From positions 1,984,001 to 2,048,000 of the forward strand of contig NZ_OY764190.1 in the NCBI RefSeq assembly GCF_963668215.1: a stretch of DNA of 64,000 nucleotides, written 5' to 3'. This document shows positions 1-8,764 of this stretch, piece by piece. The DNA comes from an uncultured Desulfosarcina sp. GTDB taxonomy: Bacteria > Desulfobacterota > Desulfobacteria > Desulfobacterales > Desulfosarcinaceae. Every line of letters begins with the position of its first letter. Positions within the stretch are counted from its first letter, which is position 1. A program made the position numbers and the translations under genes. The notes under the pieces were generated by a model, which was given only the letters and a program-made list of their open reading frames with translations, had not been told where the DNA came from and searched no databases.

Positions 1-743
1 CTGTGCACGATATTCTTGATGAAGGAAAGCGTTTTGTTATCGATAGGGGGTCCTACGCCGGGCAAACCCGTTTGGAATACGATTATTTTTGCGGGCATGT
101 TCGGTATCCGGGAACCTTGCCGTTGATTCCTGATATTCCTCCATCTTGCGGTATTCCCAATCCTGTGGAAGAAGCCTATATTTTCGGTGGCGACGGTTAC
201 AACCGATCTTACATTGAATATCTGATGACCGGTGAAAAGGAGCCGGGGGAATCGTATACCTACGGAGAACGGTTGACCAAAGCTCCCATCGGAGGCGACA
301 AGTTGACGTGGTGGAATAAAAACGAAACGGATATTATTGACCGCCGCGATATTGACGGGAAGATCATTTTTGAGGAAAATGGATGCCTGTATCTGAATCA
401 GATCGAGTGGGTGATCGATACGTACAAGCGATTTGGGCACCGCAACAACCAGATGGTACTACAGGTAGCCCATCCTACGGATATAAGCCTGGTCGATCCA
501 CCCTGCCTGAGATCCATCGACACCCGTATTCAAGATGGAACCCTTCATTTTTTTGTCTATTTTCGATCCTGGGATCTCTGGGGCGGAATGCCGGCCAATC
601 TTGCGGGCATCCAGAATCTGAAAGAATATATGGCCGGTGAAATCGGCGTAAAGGACGGAGAAATGATTGTGGAGAGCAAAGGTCTGCACCTTTACGGCTA
701 CGCGGAAGATCTGGCCAAATTGCGCTGCTTAAAGGACGCCTGA
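1..743 (+). CDS. thyA: Thymidylate synthase family protein (5' end cut by window edge)
   Basis: The open frame runs in from the left edge, so the N terminus is missing. The C-terminal half has the thymidylate synthase signature: a PPC motif whose cysteine (codon at 504-506) fits the nucleophile, followed by RSWDLWGGMPANLAG, which matches the RS.D...G.P.NIA block that binds phosphate and dUMP, and GLHLYGYAED in the place of the usual DTHLYSNH segment. The N-terminal part (DRGSYAGQTRLEYDY, and YTYGERL further on) resembles the archaeal-type branch more than E. coli ThyA. The likely role is dUMP methylation with methylene-THF. A related pyrimidine hydroxymethylase is possible. It is convergent with asnS, 22 bp away. 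Confidence 0.72.
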   Translation, partial: VHDILDEGKRFVIDRGSYAGQTRLEYDYFCGHVRYPGTLPLIPDIPPSCGIPNPVEEAYIFGGDGYNRSYIEYLMTGEKEPGESYTYGERLTKAPIGGDKLTWWNKNETDIIDRRDIDGKIIFEENGCLYLNQIEWVIDTYKRFGHRNNQMVLQVAHPTDISLVDPPCLRSIDTRIQDGTLHFFVYFRSWDLWGGMPANLAGIQNLKEYMAGEIGVKDGEMIVESKGLHLYGYAEDLAKLRCLKDA

Positions 744-765
744 ATATAAACGGAATCGTTTTTTA

Positions 766-2151
766 TCAGAAATCAATATTTCCGGGCGTTCTGGGAAATG
801 GAATGACATCTCTGATGTTGGTTATACCCGTAACGAGCATCAGCAGGCGTTCGAATCCCATACCGAAACCGCTGTGGGGAACCGTACCATAACGCCTTGA
901 ATCCAGATACCACCAGTAGTTATCCTTAACCAGACCCACCGACGCAAGCTGTCTTTCAAGCACATCCAACCGTTCTTCACGCTGGCTGCCGCCGATCAGT
1001 TCACCGATTCGAGGAACCAGAATATCCATGGCACCTACGGTTTCGTTGTCATCGTTCAACCGCATGTAAAAAGGTTTGATGGTTTTTGGATAATCAAAAA
1101 TGATGATTGGCTTCTTGAAATGGGTTTCGGTCAGGTAGCGTTCGTGTTCGGATTGCAGATCCGAACCATAGGAAACCGTAAAATCGAAAGAATTCTTGGA
1201 TGCCAGCAGAATATCCACGGCTTCCTTGTAAGGAATGCGGACAAAGTCGGAATTGACTATATTTTCCAATGTTTTTAACAGAGTCTTATCCACGAAGCGG
1301 GCAAAGAGATCCAGATCTGCCATGCACTTATCCATGGCAAAAGATACGAGATATTTGATCATTTCCTCGCCAAAAGACATATTGCCGTCCAGATCGCAAA
1401 AAGCCATTTCCGGTTCGATCATCCAGAATTCGGCAACATGGCGACTGGTGTTTGAATTTTCAGCCCGGAAAGTCGGTCCAAAAGTATAGACATCCCCCAG
1501 GGAAAGAGCCAGCATTTCGGCCGTCAATTGACCGGAAACCGTGAGGTTGGATTCCCGGCCGAAAAAGTCTTTTGAATAGACGTCTTCGTCAAATTGACCC
1601 GCCTGGATCGAAGGGTCCAGTGTGGTTACCCGGAACAATTCTCCGGCGCCTTCGCAATCGGAACCGGTAATGATCGGCGTATGGATATAACGAAAACAGC
1701 GTTCCCTGAAAAACTGATGAACCGCCCAGGAAATTTCGGAGCGAATTCGGAATATGGCGCCGTATTTGTTGGTACGCGGTCTCAGATGCGCAATGGTGCG
1801 GAGATATTCGTCGCTGTGGCGCTTTTTTTGAAGCGGATAGGTTTCCGGAGTCAAACTGATCGTATCGACACGGGTGGCCTGAACCTCCCACTTCTGACCG
1901 CCGCCCCGGGATGCAACCAGATGACCCCATACCGCAACGGCCGATCCGGTTGTCAATTTTTTGATTTCGCTGTAATCGGGTGTGTTTTCATCCACGACAA
2001 TCTGCATGTTTTTCAAACAGGATCCATCGTTTACCTCGATAAAGGAAAACGTCTTCGAATCCCGCTTGGTTCGCACCCAACCTTTTACTAATATATTTTC
2101 AACAGGCTGTTCGGTTTCCAAAAGAAAAGCGATTTTTTGTCTGGCTACCAT
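766..2151 (-). CDS. asnS: Asparaginyl-tRNA synthetase
   Basis: A 461-residue class IIb aminoacyl-tRNA synthetase, the usual length for AsnS. The N-terminal OB-fold anticodon-binding domain (residues about 15-115, with VKGWVRTKRDSKTFSFIEVNDGS) is followed by the catalytic domain. That domain contains motif 2 (FRAENSNTSRHVAEFWMIEPE region) and motif 3 (GFGMGFERLLM) close to the C terminus. The spacing and the ENSNT segment favour AsnS over AspRS, which would carry an extra GAD domain. It charges tRNA-Asn in the cytoplasm. The ATG at 2151 overlaps the last codons of the upstream HtrA gene by 7 bp, so the two are probably co-transcribed. Confidence 0.95.
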   Translation of the reverse strand: MVARQKIAFLLETEQPVENILVKGWVRTKRDSKTFSFIEVNDGSCLKNMQIVVDENTPDYSEIKKLTTGSAVAVWGHLVASRGGGQKWEVQATRVDTISLTPETYPLQKKRHSDEYLRTIAHLRPRTNKYGAIFRIRSEISWAVHQFFRERCFRYIHTPIITGSDCEGAGELFRVTTLDPSIQAGQFDEDVYSKDFFGRESNLTVSGQLTAEMLALSLGDVYTFGPTFRAENSNTSRHVAEFWMIEPEMAFCDLDGNMSFGEEMIKYLVSFAMDKCMADLDLFARFVDKTLLKTLENIVNSDFVRIPYKEAVDILLASKNSFDFTVSYGSDLQSEHERYLTETHFKKPIIIFDYPKTIKPFYMRLNDDNETVGAMDILVPRIGELIGGSQREERLDVLERQLASVGLVKDNYWWYLDSRRYGTVPHSGFGMGFERLLMLVTGITNIRDVIPFPRTPGNIDF

Positions 2152-3572
2152 TGGGATTCCTTCATGATTACATTGATGGGGTACAGGTGACCTTCCCGCT
2201 GAATCAGCAGTACGACGGAACGCTTGCTGCGGTATTTGACGATGGCCGTATTGAAGTCGGAAAGATCATCCACCGGTTCTTCATCGATCCGACGGATGAT
2301 GTCACCCGGTTGCACACCGATACGGTCCAGATAGGAGCCCCGCTGCATTTTTACGATTAAAGCCCCTTTTTTTTCCGCGATATGGTATTTTGATCGGGTC
2401 GCTTGATCCAACTCCGCCACGGCGATGCCCAACCGGTCCATGGTCAGTTCCGGTGCCAGTTCAATGGGAAATGGGCGGGCCTTGACCCGCAGCCGTATTT
2501 TTTCACCCTGCCTGGTTATTTCCAAAGAAATTGTCTGGTTGGATGAAATCTGTTTTAATTTTGAAAGATAATCAGCGATGCCGGAAACGATCGTATCGTC
2601 GATGGAATGAATGACATCGCCCTCTATTAATCCGGCTTCCGCTGCCGGACTTGCTGGCGCTACCCGGGTGACGATGACAGCCTGGTTGTTTTTTAAGTTC
2701 AGATAGGCGGACAGGCTGGCGTCGATGGGATGAACGGTCAGGCCAATCCATGCCTGAACAACCGACCCGTAATGGATCAAATCGTTGACGATACGCTTGG
2801 CCCGATCGATGGGAATGGCAAAACCGATCCCCTGGGCTTCGGCGTAAATGGCCGTATTGATGCCGATTAATTCACCGTCGATGTTGATCAAAGGGCCGCC
2901 GCTGTTTCCGGGATTGATGGAAGCGTCGGTCTGAATAAACTCGTGGTAGATGCGGTTATCGGTTTTCAAACTGCGATTGACGGCGCTGACCACACCGGTC
3001 GTCACCGTATGGGAGAACCCGAAAGGATTGCCGATGGCGATAACCGATTCGCCGATCATGATATCGTCGGAATTCCCCATCCGGATTGCCGGAAGGGGTT
3101 GGTCGGCCTGAATTTTGAGGACGGCCAGGTCGGATTCCGGGTCCATCCCTACAATGTCTGCCTCGAATTCCCGTTTGTCATTCAGCGTTACGCTGATGGA
3201 GGTGGCTTTTTCGATGACATGATTATTGGTCAAAACAAATCCGCGCTCGACGTCGATAATGACACCGGAGCCGAGGCTGGTTCGCTTCTCCCGGCGTTCG
3301 AACTCGGGCGAAAAGAAATCTTGAAAGAATTTTTCCAGCATCGGATCCATTCGGTATCCTGAAAAAGGATTGGAATTCTTGCGGATTTCATATTGGGAAC
3401 TTATATTAACCACCGCTGGCTGAACCTTGCGCACGGCTTTAACGACGCTATTTTCCCGGTTCGCGATATCGCAAAAACCATTTTGGGCGGTCAGTGTAAA
3501 AATTACCGTTGATAACCAGAAAAATCGTATCACGCGTTTTTTTATGTTGATTTGAAAGCTTATATTTGCCAT
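2145..3572 (-). CDS. htrA: Periplasmic HtrA/Deg-type serine protease with two PDZ domains
   Basis: A 475-residue Deg-family protease. I start at the ATG at 3572 because it puts a basic stretch and a hydrophobic signal segment (IRFFWLSTVIFTLTAQNGFC) at the N terminus. The longer in-frame extension upstream has no such logic and overlaps the divergent gene. The catalytic triad is visible: His118 (LTNNHVI), Asp148 (DPESDLAVL) and Ser224 (PGNSGGPL). Two PDZ domains follow (about 285-370 and 385-470), the second with VQPGDIIRRIDEEPV. The likely job is degradation or chaperoning of misfolded envelope proteins. It shares an operon with asnS downstream. Confidence 0.92.
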   Translation of the reverse strand: MANISFQINIKKRVIRFFWLSTVIFTLTAQNGFCDIANRENSVVKAVRKVQPAVVNISSQYEIRKNSNPFSGYRMDPMLEKFFQDFFSPEFERREKRTSLGSGVIIDVERGFVLTNNHVIEKATSISVTLNDKREFEADIVGMDPESDLAVLKIQADQPLPAIRMGNSDDIMIGESVIAIGNPFGFSHTVTTGVVSAVNRSLKTDNRIYHEFIQTDASINPGNSGGPLINIDGELIGINTAIYAEAQGIGFAIPIDRAKRIVNDLIHYGSVVQAWIGLTVHPIDASLSAYLNLKNNQAVIVTRVAPASPAAEAGLIEGDVIHSIDDTIVSGIADYLSKLKQISSNQTISLEITRQGEKIRLRVKARPFPIELAPELTMDRLGIAVAELDQATRSKYHIAEKKGALIVKMQRGSYLDRIGVQPGDIIRRIDEEPVDDLSDFNTAIVKYRSKRSVVLLIQREGHLYPINVIMKESQW

Positions 3573-3617
3573 CTCAACCTGTTTTTTAAACCGTAAAAAT
3601 AAGCAAAAATTTATAGC

Positions 3618-6137
3618 ATGAGCGAATTGTCCATTCAAGATATCCTTCCGCTGGTTCAGATGCCCAGCCGATACCTGGGAGGTGAAGTCAACAGTATCCG
3701 GAAAAAATGGGATGCAACCCGGCTGCATATCGCCCTGGCTTTTCCCGATCTTTATGAAATCGCCACCTCCCACTTCGGTATTCAGATACTATACTCTATC
3801 CTCAATAAACAGGAAAGCATTCTGGCGGAACGGGTGTTCGCCCCGGCGGCGGATATGGAGGACCAGCTTCGTCAAAATCAAAAAGCTTTGGTATCCCTTG
3901 AATCCCAGACGCCCCTGCATCGATTCGATATCATCGGATTCAGCCTGCTTTACGAATTAAATTACACCAATATGGTGAATATGCTGGATCTTGGAGGGAT
4001 ACCGCTTCAGGCGAAAGAAAGGGATGAAAGTCATCCGCTGGTTATCGCCGGAGGCCCCTGTATGTGCAATCCGGAGCCGGTGGCGCCTTTTTTCGACGCC
4101 ATTGTCGTGGGAGACGGGGAAGCCGTAATTCTCCAGATGACCGAAGCCTGGATGAAGTGGCGTACTTCGAACCGCCCTTTAAGACAGGATCTGCTGCTTG
4201 CCTGGTCGCGGATCAAGGGCATTTACATTCCTTCTTTTTTCGATCCGGCGGAGGAGACCAAATCCGCTGGCTACCTGATCCCGAAAATTGAAAATTATCG
4301 GAAAATCGAAAGGGCCGTTGTCGCCGATCTCGATGAAGCCGATTTTCCCCTCGATCCCATCGTGCCATTTGGAAAGCCGATTCATGATCGACTGCGCATG
4401 GAAATCGCCAGGGGTTGCACCAGAGGATGCCGTTTTTGTCAGGCCGGAATGATTTATAGGCCCGTACGTGAACGACATCCGCAAAAGGTTATCGATTCCA
4501 TCAAACGATCCTTGAAAGGCACCGGATACGAAGATCTTTCCCTGCTTTCTTTGAGTACCGGAGATTATTCCTGCGTCGCGCCTTTGATTAAGAAAATTAT
4601 GGATTTTGGCCGGCAGGATCGACTGGCGGTTTCCTTGCCTTCCCTGCGGGCCGGCTCACTCACCCCGGAACTGATGGAACTGATCAAAAAAGTCCGAAAA
4701 ACCGGATTTACCATCGCACCCGAGGCGGGCAGCCAGCGGCTGCGGGATGCTATAAATAAAAATATTACCGAAGCGGATATTTTCGAAACGGTAAAAAACG
4801 CCTTTTCCTTGGGCTGGAAGCTTATCAAACTGTACTTCATGGTCGGCCTTCCCACGGAAACCGTCGAAGATGTGGAGGCCATTGCGGATCTGGTAAAAAG
4901 GCTGCAAAAGGCAACGCAGCAAACCGGAAAAAGACCCCGGATCAATGTCAGCGTCGCGACCTTTGTACCCAAGCCGCACACACCGTTTCAATGGGAGCCC
5001 CAGATTTCGCTCGAAGCGGCGAGGGCTAAAATCAATTGGTTGAAAGACGCGTTGCAGCTTCCCGGAATTCAGGTGAAGTGGCAGGATCCACGGGTCAGTA
5101 TGATTGAAGGGGTGTGGGCCCGCGGGGACCGTCAACTGGCCAATGTGCTGATCGATGCCTGGAAAAGCGGCTGCCGGTTCGATGGTTGGAGCGATTTTTT
5201 CGATTTCGATCGCTGGTTGGCGGCGTTTGAAAAAAACGAAATCCGGACCAGCGACTTTACAGTTGGTCCTTTTAAAACCGAACAACCCCTGGCCTGGGAG
5301 CATATTGATATGGGGGTCGAGCGCTCCTTTCTGTTAAAGGAAAGAAAGCGAGCCTTCGAAGGCGAACTCACCGGTGATTGTCGCAGCGGCTCCTGCCGAT
5401 CTTGTGGCGTTTGTGATTTTGATCGCCTCCAGCCGATAATGTTTCCCGATTGGTCCTTTCCCTGTGAAGAAAAAAATACAAAATCTTTGGAGGAACAAAG
5501 CGATAACAGCGCCAAGTATCTGATGCGTTTCAAAAAGATGGGAGCGGCGCGGTTTTTGGGTCATCTGGAGATGGTTAAGCTTTTTATCAGAAGTCTGCGG
5601 CGCGCCAGAGTTCCTTTGAAATATTCAAAAGGGTTTCATCCCATGCCCAAAATATCCTTCGAGGACACCCTTCCTATGGGAATGCAAAGTGAAGAGGAAT
5701 GGATGACAGTGGTGTTGGACGAATCCATGGCACCGGAAAAACTGATGCTTCGGTTGGCGGAGCAGCTGCCCGAGGGTTTCGAAATTACTGGATGTATGCT
5801 GCTCGACAAGAAGCCAGGTGCGCCCGAAGCGTCTCGGCAGCGCTACCTTGTTGAATTAAGGGATGGATTTTTCAACCAAAAGGATTTAGACTCCTTTTTT
5901 GAAAATGCGGAAGTCAAAATTGAAAAAAAGAATAAAAAAGGCAAACCGGTTGTCGTCGATTTAAAAAAAGCGGTTACCGAAATCGAATTGCTGGACCGGT
6001 TCCGGGCACGGATGTCCCTGGGTAGGGATAAGCAGCAGTTGGTCAGACCGGCCAGGGTGTTGAAAACGGTCTTTGGCCTGACTGAAGCGCAGATTCTTAC
6101 CGCAGTGATCACCAAATTAAAAGGACGCCATGTATAA
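3618..6137 (+). CDS. Radical SAM protein fused to a DUF2344 domain (TIGR03960/TIGR03936 type)
   Basis: An 839-residue two-part protein. The N-terminal two-thirds carries a B12-binding-like region followed by a radical SAM core with the CxxxCxxC cluster motif GCTRGCRFCQAG (Cys about residues 266-273). A Cys cluster GSCRSCGVCDFD sits near residue 595. The C-terminal part (about residue 635 onward, RFKKMGAARFLGHLE and YSKGFHPMPKISFEDTLPMGM) is the DUF2344 domain. Similar proteins, fused or as adjacent genes, are commonly placed next to RNase G, as here, with an 8 bp overlap. The exact reaction is not established; a role in RNA or translation is only inferred from neighbours. It is divergent from htrA with a 45 bp gap. 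Confidence 0.88.
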   Translation: MSELSIQDILPLVQMPSRYLGGEVNSIRKKWDATRLHIALAFPDLYEIATSHFGIQILYSILNKQESILAERVFAPAADMEDQLRQNQKALVSLESQTPLHRFDIIGFSLLYELNYTNMVNMLDLGGIPLQAKERDESHPLVIAGGPCMCNPEPVAPFFDAIVVGDGEAVILQMTEAWMKWRTSNRPLRQDLLLAWSRIKGIYIPSFFDPAEETKSAGYLIPKIENYRKIERAVVADLDEADFPLDPIVPFGKPIHDRLRMEIARGCTRGCRFCQAGMIYRPVRERHPQKVIDSIKRSLKGTGYEDLSLLSLSTGDYSCVAPLIKKIMDFGRQDRLAVSLPSLRAGSLTPELMELIKKVRKTGFTIAPEAGSQRLRDAINKNITEADIFETVKNAFSLGWKLIKLYFMVGLPTETVEDVEAIADLVKRLQKATQQTGKRPRINVSVATFVPKPHTPFQWEPQISLEAARAKINWLKDALQLPGIQVKWQDPRVSMIEGVWARGDRQLANVLIDAWKSGCRFDGWSDFFDFDRWLAAFEKNEIRTSDFTVGPFKTEQPLAWEHIDMGVERSFLLKERKRAFEGELTGDCRSGSCRSCGVCDFDRLQPIMFPDWSFPCEEKNTKSLEEQSDNSAKYLMRFKKMGAARFLGHLEMVKLFIRSLRRARVPLKYSKGFHPMPKISFEDTLPMGMQSEEEWMTVVLDESMAPEKLMLRLAEQLPEGFEITGCMLLDKKPGAPEASRQRYLVELRDGFFNQKDLDSFFENAEVKIEKKNKKGKPVVVDLKKAVTEIELLDRFRARMSLGRDKQQLVRPARVLKTVFGLTEAQILTAVITKLKGRHV

Positions 6138-7671
6138 AAAAATAATCATTAACGTGGCTGATCATGAAACGCGTGTCGCTCTCGTGGAAGATGAAACCAT
6201 TGCGGAACTGTTTATCGAGCGGAAGGGTAGCCGTGACAACACCGGTAATATATACAAAGGCCGGGTTCAGCGGGTCCTGCCGGGAATGCAGGCGGCGTTT
6301 GTGGATATTGGGCTGAATCAGGCGGCTTTTATTTACGTCGACGATGTGATCAGAGAAAATTTCAAAGAAATCGAAGATCATTTCACCTGCGAAGACGCCG
6401 ACGAGGAAAACTCCGTTGAAGAAGACGCCCAGGCGGAGTACCACCCCCGAACGGAAAATGAAAACATCGAGGATTTGATTACCGAAGGGCAGGAAGTGCT
6501 GGTTCAGGTATCCAAATCTCCCATCGGTACCAAAGGCGCCAGAATAACATCAAATATCTCCCTTCCCGGGAGATTTTTGGTTTTGATGCCGACATCGTCG
6601 CATATCGGCATATCCAGAAGAATCGAAGAGGAGAACGAACGGCAACGACTAAAGGATATTGTGGCTGAATTGTCCGGTAACAGCGAAATGGGATATATCG
6701 TCCGCACAGCGGCAGAAGGCGTCCAGAGTGAAAAAATTGCCTATGAAATGGGGTTTTTAAAAAATCTCTGGTGCAATATCCAAAAAAAATACCAGACCGC
6801 CGCCACGCCTTCGCTGCTTCACCAGGAGTTGAATCTAAGCCTCAGGGCGGTAAGAGACCTGTTGATTCAGGAAGCCGAAAAGCTCGTTATCGACTCTAAG
6901 AAGGATTATGAATCAGTCCTGGCTTTTTTAGATACTTTCAATCCTTCTTTGAAGGATTCAGTCGAGTTTTATGAGGGCAAAGAACCCATTTTCGACGCAT
7001 ACAATCTGGAAGGCGACATCTCCAGGGCTCTGAAGCGGAAAGTATGGCTCAAGTCCGGCGGTTATATCGTCATCGAACACACTGAAGCCCTGGTGGCCAT
7101 CGATGTGAACACAGGTCGCTATGTTGGTAAGCACAACCTGGAAGAGACGATTTTAAAAACCAATCTCGAAGCGGTTAAAGAGATCGCCTATCAAATCCGG
7201 CTGCGGGATATCGGAGGAATTATTATCATCGATTTTATAGATATGGAGAAAAAGTCAAACCAGGAGAAGGTCTTTTCAGCGCTGAACGAAGCGTTCACCA
7301 AAGACAGGAGCAAAACGCATATTCTTCCCATTTCAGAAATGGGGCTGATTCAAATGACGCGCAAAAGAACCCGTAAACCGCTGACCAGGCTTCTTTGCGA
7401 TCCCTGTCCCTATTGTGAGGGGGAAGGATATATAATTTCTACAAAAACAATTTGTTATTCGATCTATCGGGAAGTTTTGCGCTATGCTGCCGACATGACC
7501 GGCACCCGACTTACCTTGCGGGTGAATCCGGAGGTCGCGGAATTTCTACACGGCGAAGAAAATCGGCTGGTACCCAACCTCGAAAAGACGATTGGAAAAC
7601 AGATCGTAATCTACCCGGACAGTCACTATCACATGGAAGCATTTGATATCATAGAATCTTTAGGCGAATGA
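6130..7671 (+). CDS. rng: Ribonuclease G/E family endoribonuclease
   Basis: A 513-residue RNase E/G family protein of RNase G-like length, lacking the long C-terminal scaffold of RNase E. The N-terminal S1 domain (residues about 36-125: GNIYKGRVQRVLPGMQAAFVDIG) contains an acidic insert (EDADEENSVEEDAQAE). The catalytic DNase I-like region has VAIDVNTGRYVG (about residue 323) and IIIIDFIDM (about 370), the metal-binding aspartates. The Zn-link CPYCEGEG lies near residue 426. It cleaves single-stranded A/U-rich RNA in rRNA maturation and mRNA decay. It overlaps the radical SAM gene upstream by 8 bp, which suggests translational coupling. Confidence 0.93.
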   Translation: MYKKIIINVADHETRVALVEDETIAELFIERKGSRDNTGNIYKGRVQRVLPGMQAAFVDIGLNQAAFIYVDDVIRENFKEIEDHFTCEDADEENSVEEDAQAEYHPRTENENIEDLITEGQEVLVQVSKSPIGTKGARITSNISLPGRFLVLMPTSSHIGISRRIEEENERQRLKDIVAELSGNSEMGYIVRTAAEGVQSEKIAYEMGFLKNLWCNIQKKYQTAATPSLLHQELNLSLRAVRDLLIQEAEKLVIDSKKDYESVLAFLDTFNPSLKDSVEFYEGKEPIFDAYNLEGDISRALKRKVWLKSGGYIVIEHTEALVAIDVNTGRYVGKHNLEETILKTNLEAVKEIAYQIRLRDIGGIIIIDFIDMEKKSNQEKVFSALNEAFTKDRSKTHILPISEMGLIQMTRKRTRKPLTRLLCDPCPYCEGEGYIISTKTICYSIYREVLRYAADMTGTRLTLRVNPEVAEFLHGEENRLVPNLEKTIGKQIVIYPDSHYHMEAFDIIESLGE

Positions 7672-7748
7672 GGAATAGACTGGCCCGCAAAGGGCGGGAG
7701 AAAGACAAACGAATTCAAAAACAATGGAAACCGGGGTTTTCCTTTGGC

Positions 7749-7778
7749 TTGACATGATCTTTTAGCTATGGTTAAAAT
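7749..7778 (+). promoter_or_regulatory. Probable sigma-70 promoter for the rpmH operon
   Basis: A consensus -35 TTGACA (7749-7754) is followed after 18 bp by TAAAAT (7773-7778). It lies about 65 bp upstream of rpmH in the only sizeable gap between rng and rpmH. A ribosomal protein operon is expected to have a strong vegetative promoter. The spacing is one base longer than ideal. Confidence 0.6.
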
Positions 7779-7843
7779 ACCCGATTCAACTAAAGAAAAA
7801 TGGTATGAAATCGCCAACATCATCGCAAACGAGGAAATAAACA

Positions 7844-7978
7844 ATGAAACGTACGTATCAACCCAGTAAAATCAAACGTGCCAGAACTCATGGATTCAGA
7901 AAAAGAATGTCGACCAAGGCAGGACGACGGGTTATCAACCGCCGACGCGCCAGAGGAAGAAAACGGCTGTCTGCCTAA
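7844..7978 (+). CDS. rpmH: 50S ribosomal protein bL34
   Basis: A 44-residue, very basic protein beginning [15 protein letters not shown] and ending [12 protein letters not shown], a textbook L34 sequence of exactly the family length. A GAGGA ribosome-binding site lies 8 bp upstream. It belongs to the large ribosomal subunit. It starts the conserved rpmH-rnpA-yidD-yidC-jag-mnmE run that in many bacteria lies next to the replication origin. It is too short for most length cut-offs and easily missed. Confidence 0.97.
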   Translation: MKRTYQPSKIKRARTHGFRKRMSTKAGRRVINRRRARGRKRLSA

Positions 7979-7992
7979 CAGGATTGTTCATG

Positions 7993-8052
7993 AAGACCCT
8001 TTTTGCAGTATTTGATGGTTCATTCCTTTCAAATCAAACGAAAAAGGGTCTT
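7993..8052 (+). repeat. Inverted repeat between rpmH and rnpA (possible attenuator)
   Basis: AAGACCCTTTTT (7993-8004) and AAAAAGGGTCTT (8041-8052) form a perfect 12-bp stem around a 36-nt AT-rich loop. The right arm ends 2 nt before the TTG start of rnpA and contains the purine-rich AAGGG that would act as its ribosome-binding site. The fold could therefore reduce rnpA translation relative to rpmH, or serve as a processing site. This is seen in sequence; the function is inferred. Confidence 0.55.
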
Positions 8053-8054
8053 TC

Positions 8055-8414
8055 TTGTTGAAACGAAACGCTTTTACCAAGGCTGATCGAATACGAAGAC
8101 CGTCAGAGTACCGAACGTTGTCGAAAAATGGGAATCGTCACTACAGTGACTATTTTATTATCATATCCCGAAAAAATCAGATTTTAAGATCTCGCCTTGG
8201 TGTCACTGTTTCAAAAAGGGTCGGGAAGGCCGTAACTAGAAACAAAATCAAGCGAATTATCCGCGAAACCTTTCGATTGAACAGAAGCCGATTGCCGGAA
8301 CAGGTGGACTTGAACGTTATCGCCAAAGCCTCGGCAGCAAAAATCGAAGCCGAGGAAATCCGAAGACACCTTATACGGTGTTTTAAACGTCTCGACACGA
8401 AACCATCAAAATGA
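8055..8414 (+). CDS. rnpA: Ribonuclease P protein component
   Basis: A 119-residue basic protein with the RnpA hallmark region [27 protein letters not shown] (residues about 53-79), which binds RNase P RNA and the pre-tRNA leader. Its length is normal for the family. The start is TTG at 8055 or the adjacent TTG at 8058; there is no upstream ATG in frame. Such weak starts are common for rnpA, which is needed in far smaller amounts than L34. It lies in the rpmH operon and is followed 4 bp later by yidD. Confidence 0.93.
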   Translation: MLKRNAFTKADRIRRPSEYRTLSKNGNRHYSDYFIIISRKNQILRSRLGVTVSKRVGKAVTRNKIKRIIRETFRLNRSRLPEQVDLNVIAKASAAKIEAEEIRRHLIRCFKRLDTKPSK

Positions 8415-8418
8415 TGCG

Positions 8419-8628
8419 ATGAAAAAGCTGGCACAAATATTTATAAGATTGTACCAGATTTTACTATCCCCCGTTTTGGGACCGGCTTGCCGATTCGAAC
8501 CGACCTGTTCAGAATATGCCTATCAGGCTATATCCGCCTATGGTGTGATCAAGGGTGGATGGCTTGCGATCAAACGCATAATGAGATGCCACCCGTTTCA
8601 TCCGGGAGGATACGATCCGGTCCCGTAA
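8419..8628 (+). CDS. yidD: Membrane protein insertion efficiency factor YidD
   Basis: A 69-residue protein with the family core [15 protein letters not shown] and the C-terminal [14 protein letters not shown] block, both diagnostic of YidD (PF01809, formerly annotated as an alpha-haemolysin-like protein). An N-terminal amphipathic segment ([18 protein letters not shown]) suits peripheral association with the inner membrane. It assists YidC-dependent insertion and lies directly between rnpA and yidC, the standard order. Confidence 0.93.
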   Translation: MKKLAQIFIRLYQILLSPVLGPACRFEPTCSEYAYQAISAYGVIKGGWLAIKRIMRCHPFHPGGYDPVP

Positions 8629-8764
8629 TCGATGGATTCCAATCGAAAGAATTAGTTTCTAAACGCCCGCCCCGACGAATTTTGTGATTCGGATTTGTCC
8701 TGAAAGACACTACCTGCGTACTTTTTTGCGACCATTGATACGATTGGGTATCAAGGAGAAAAAC

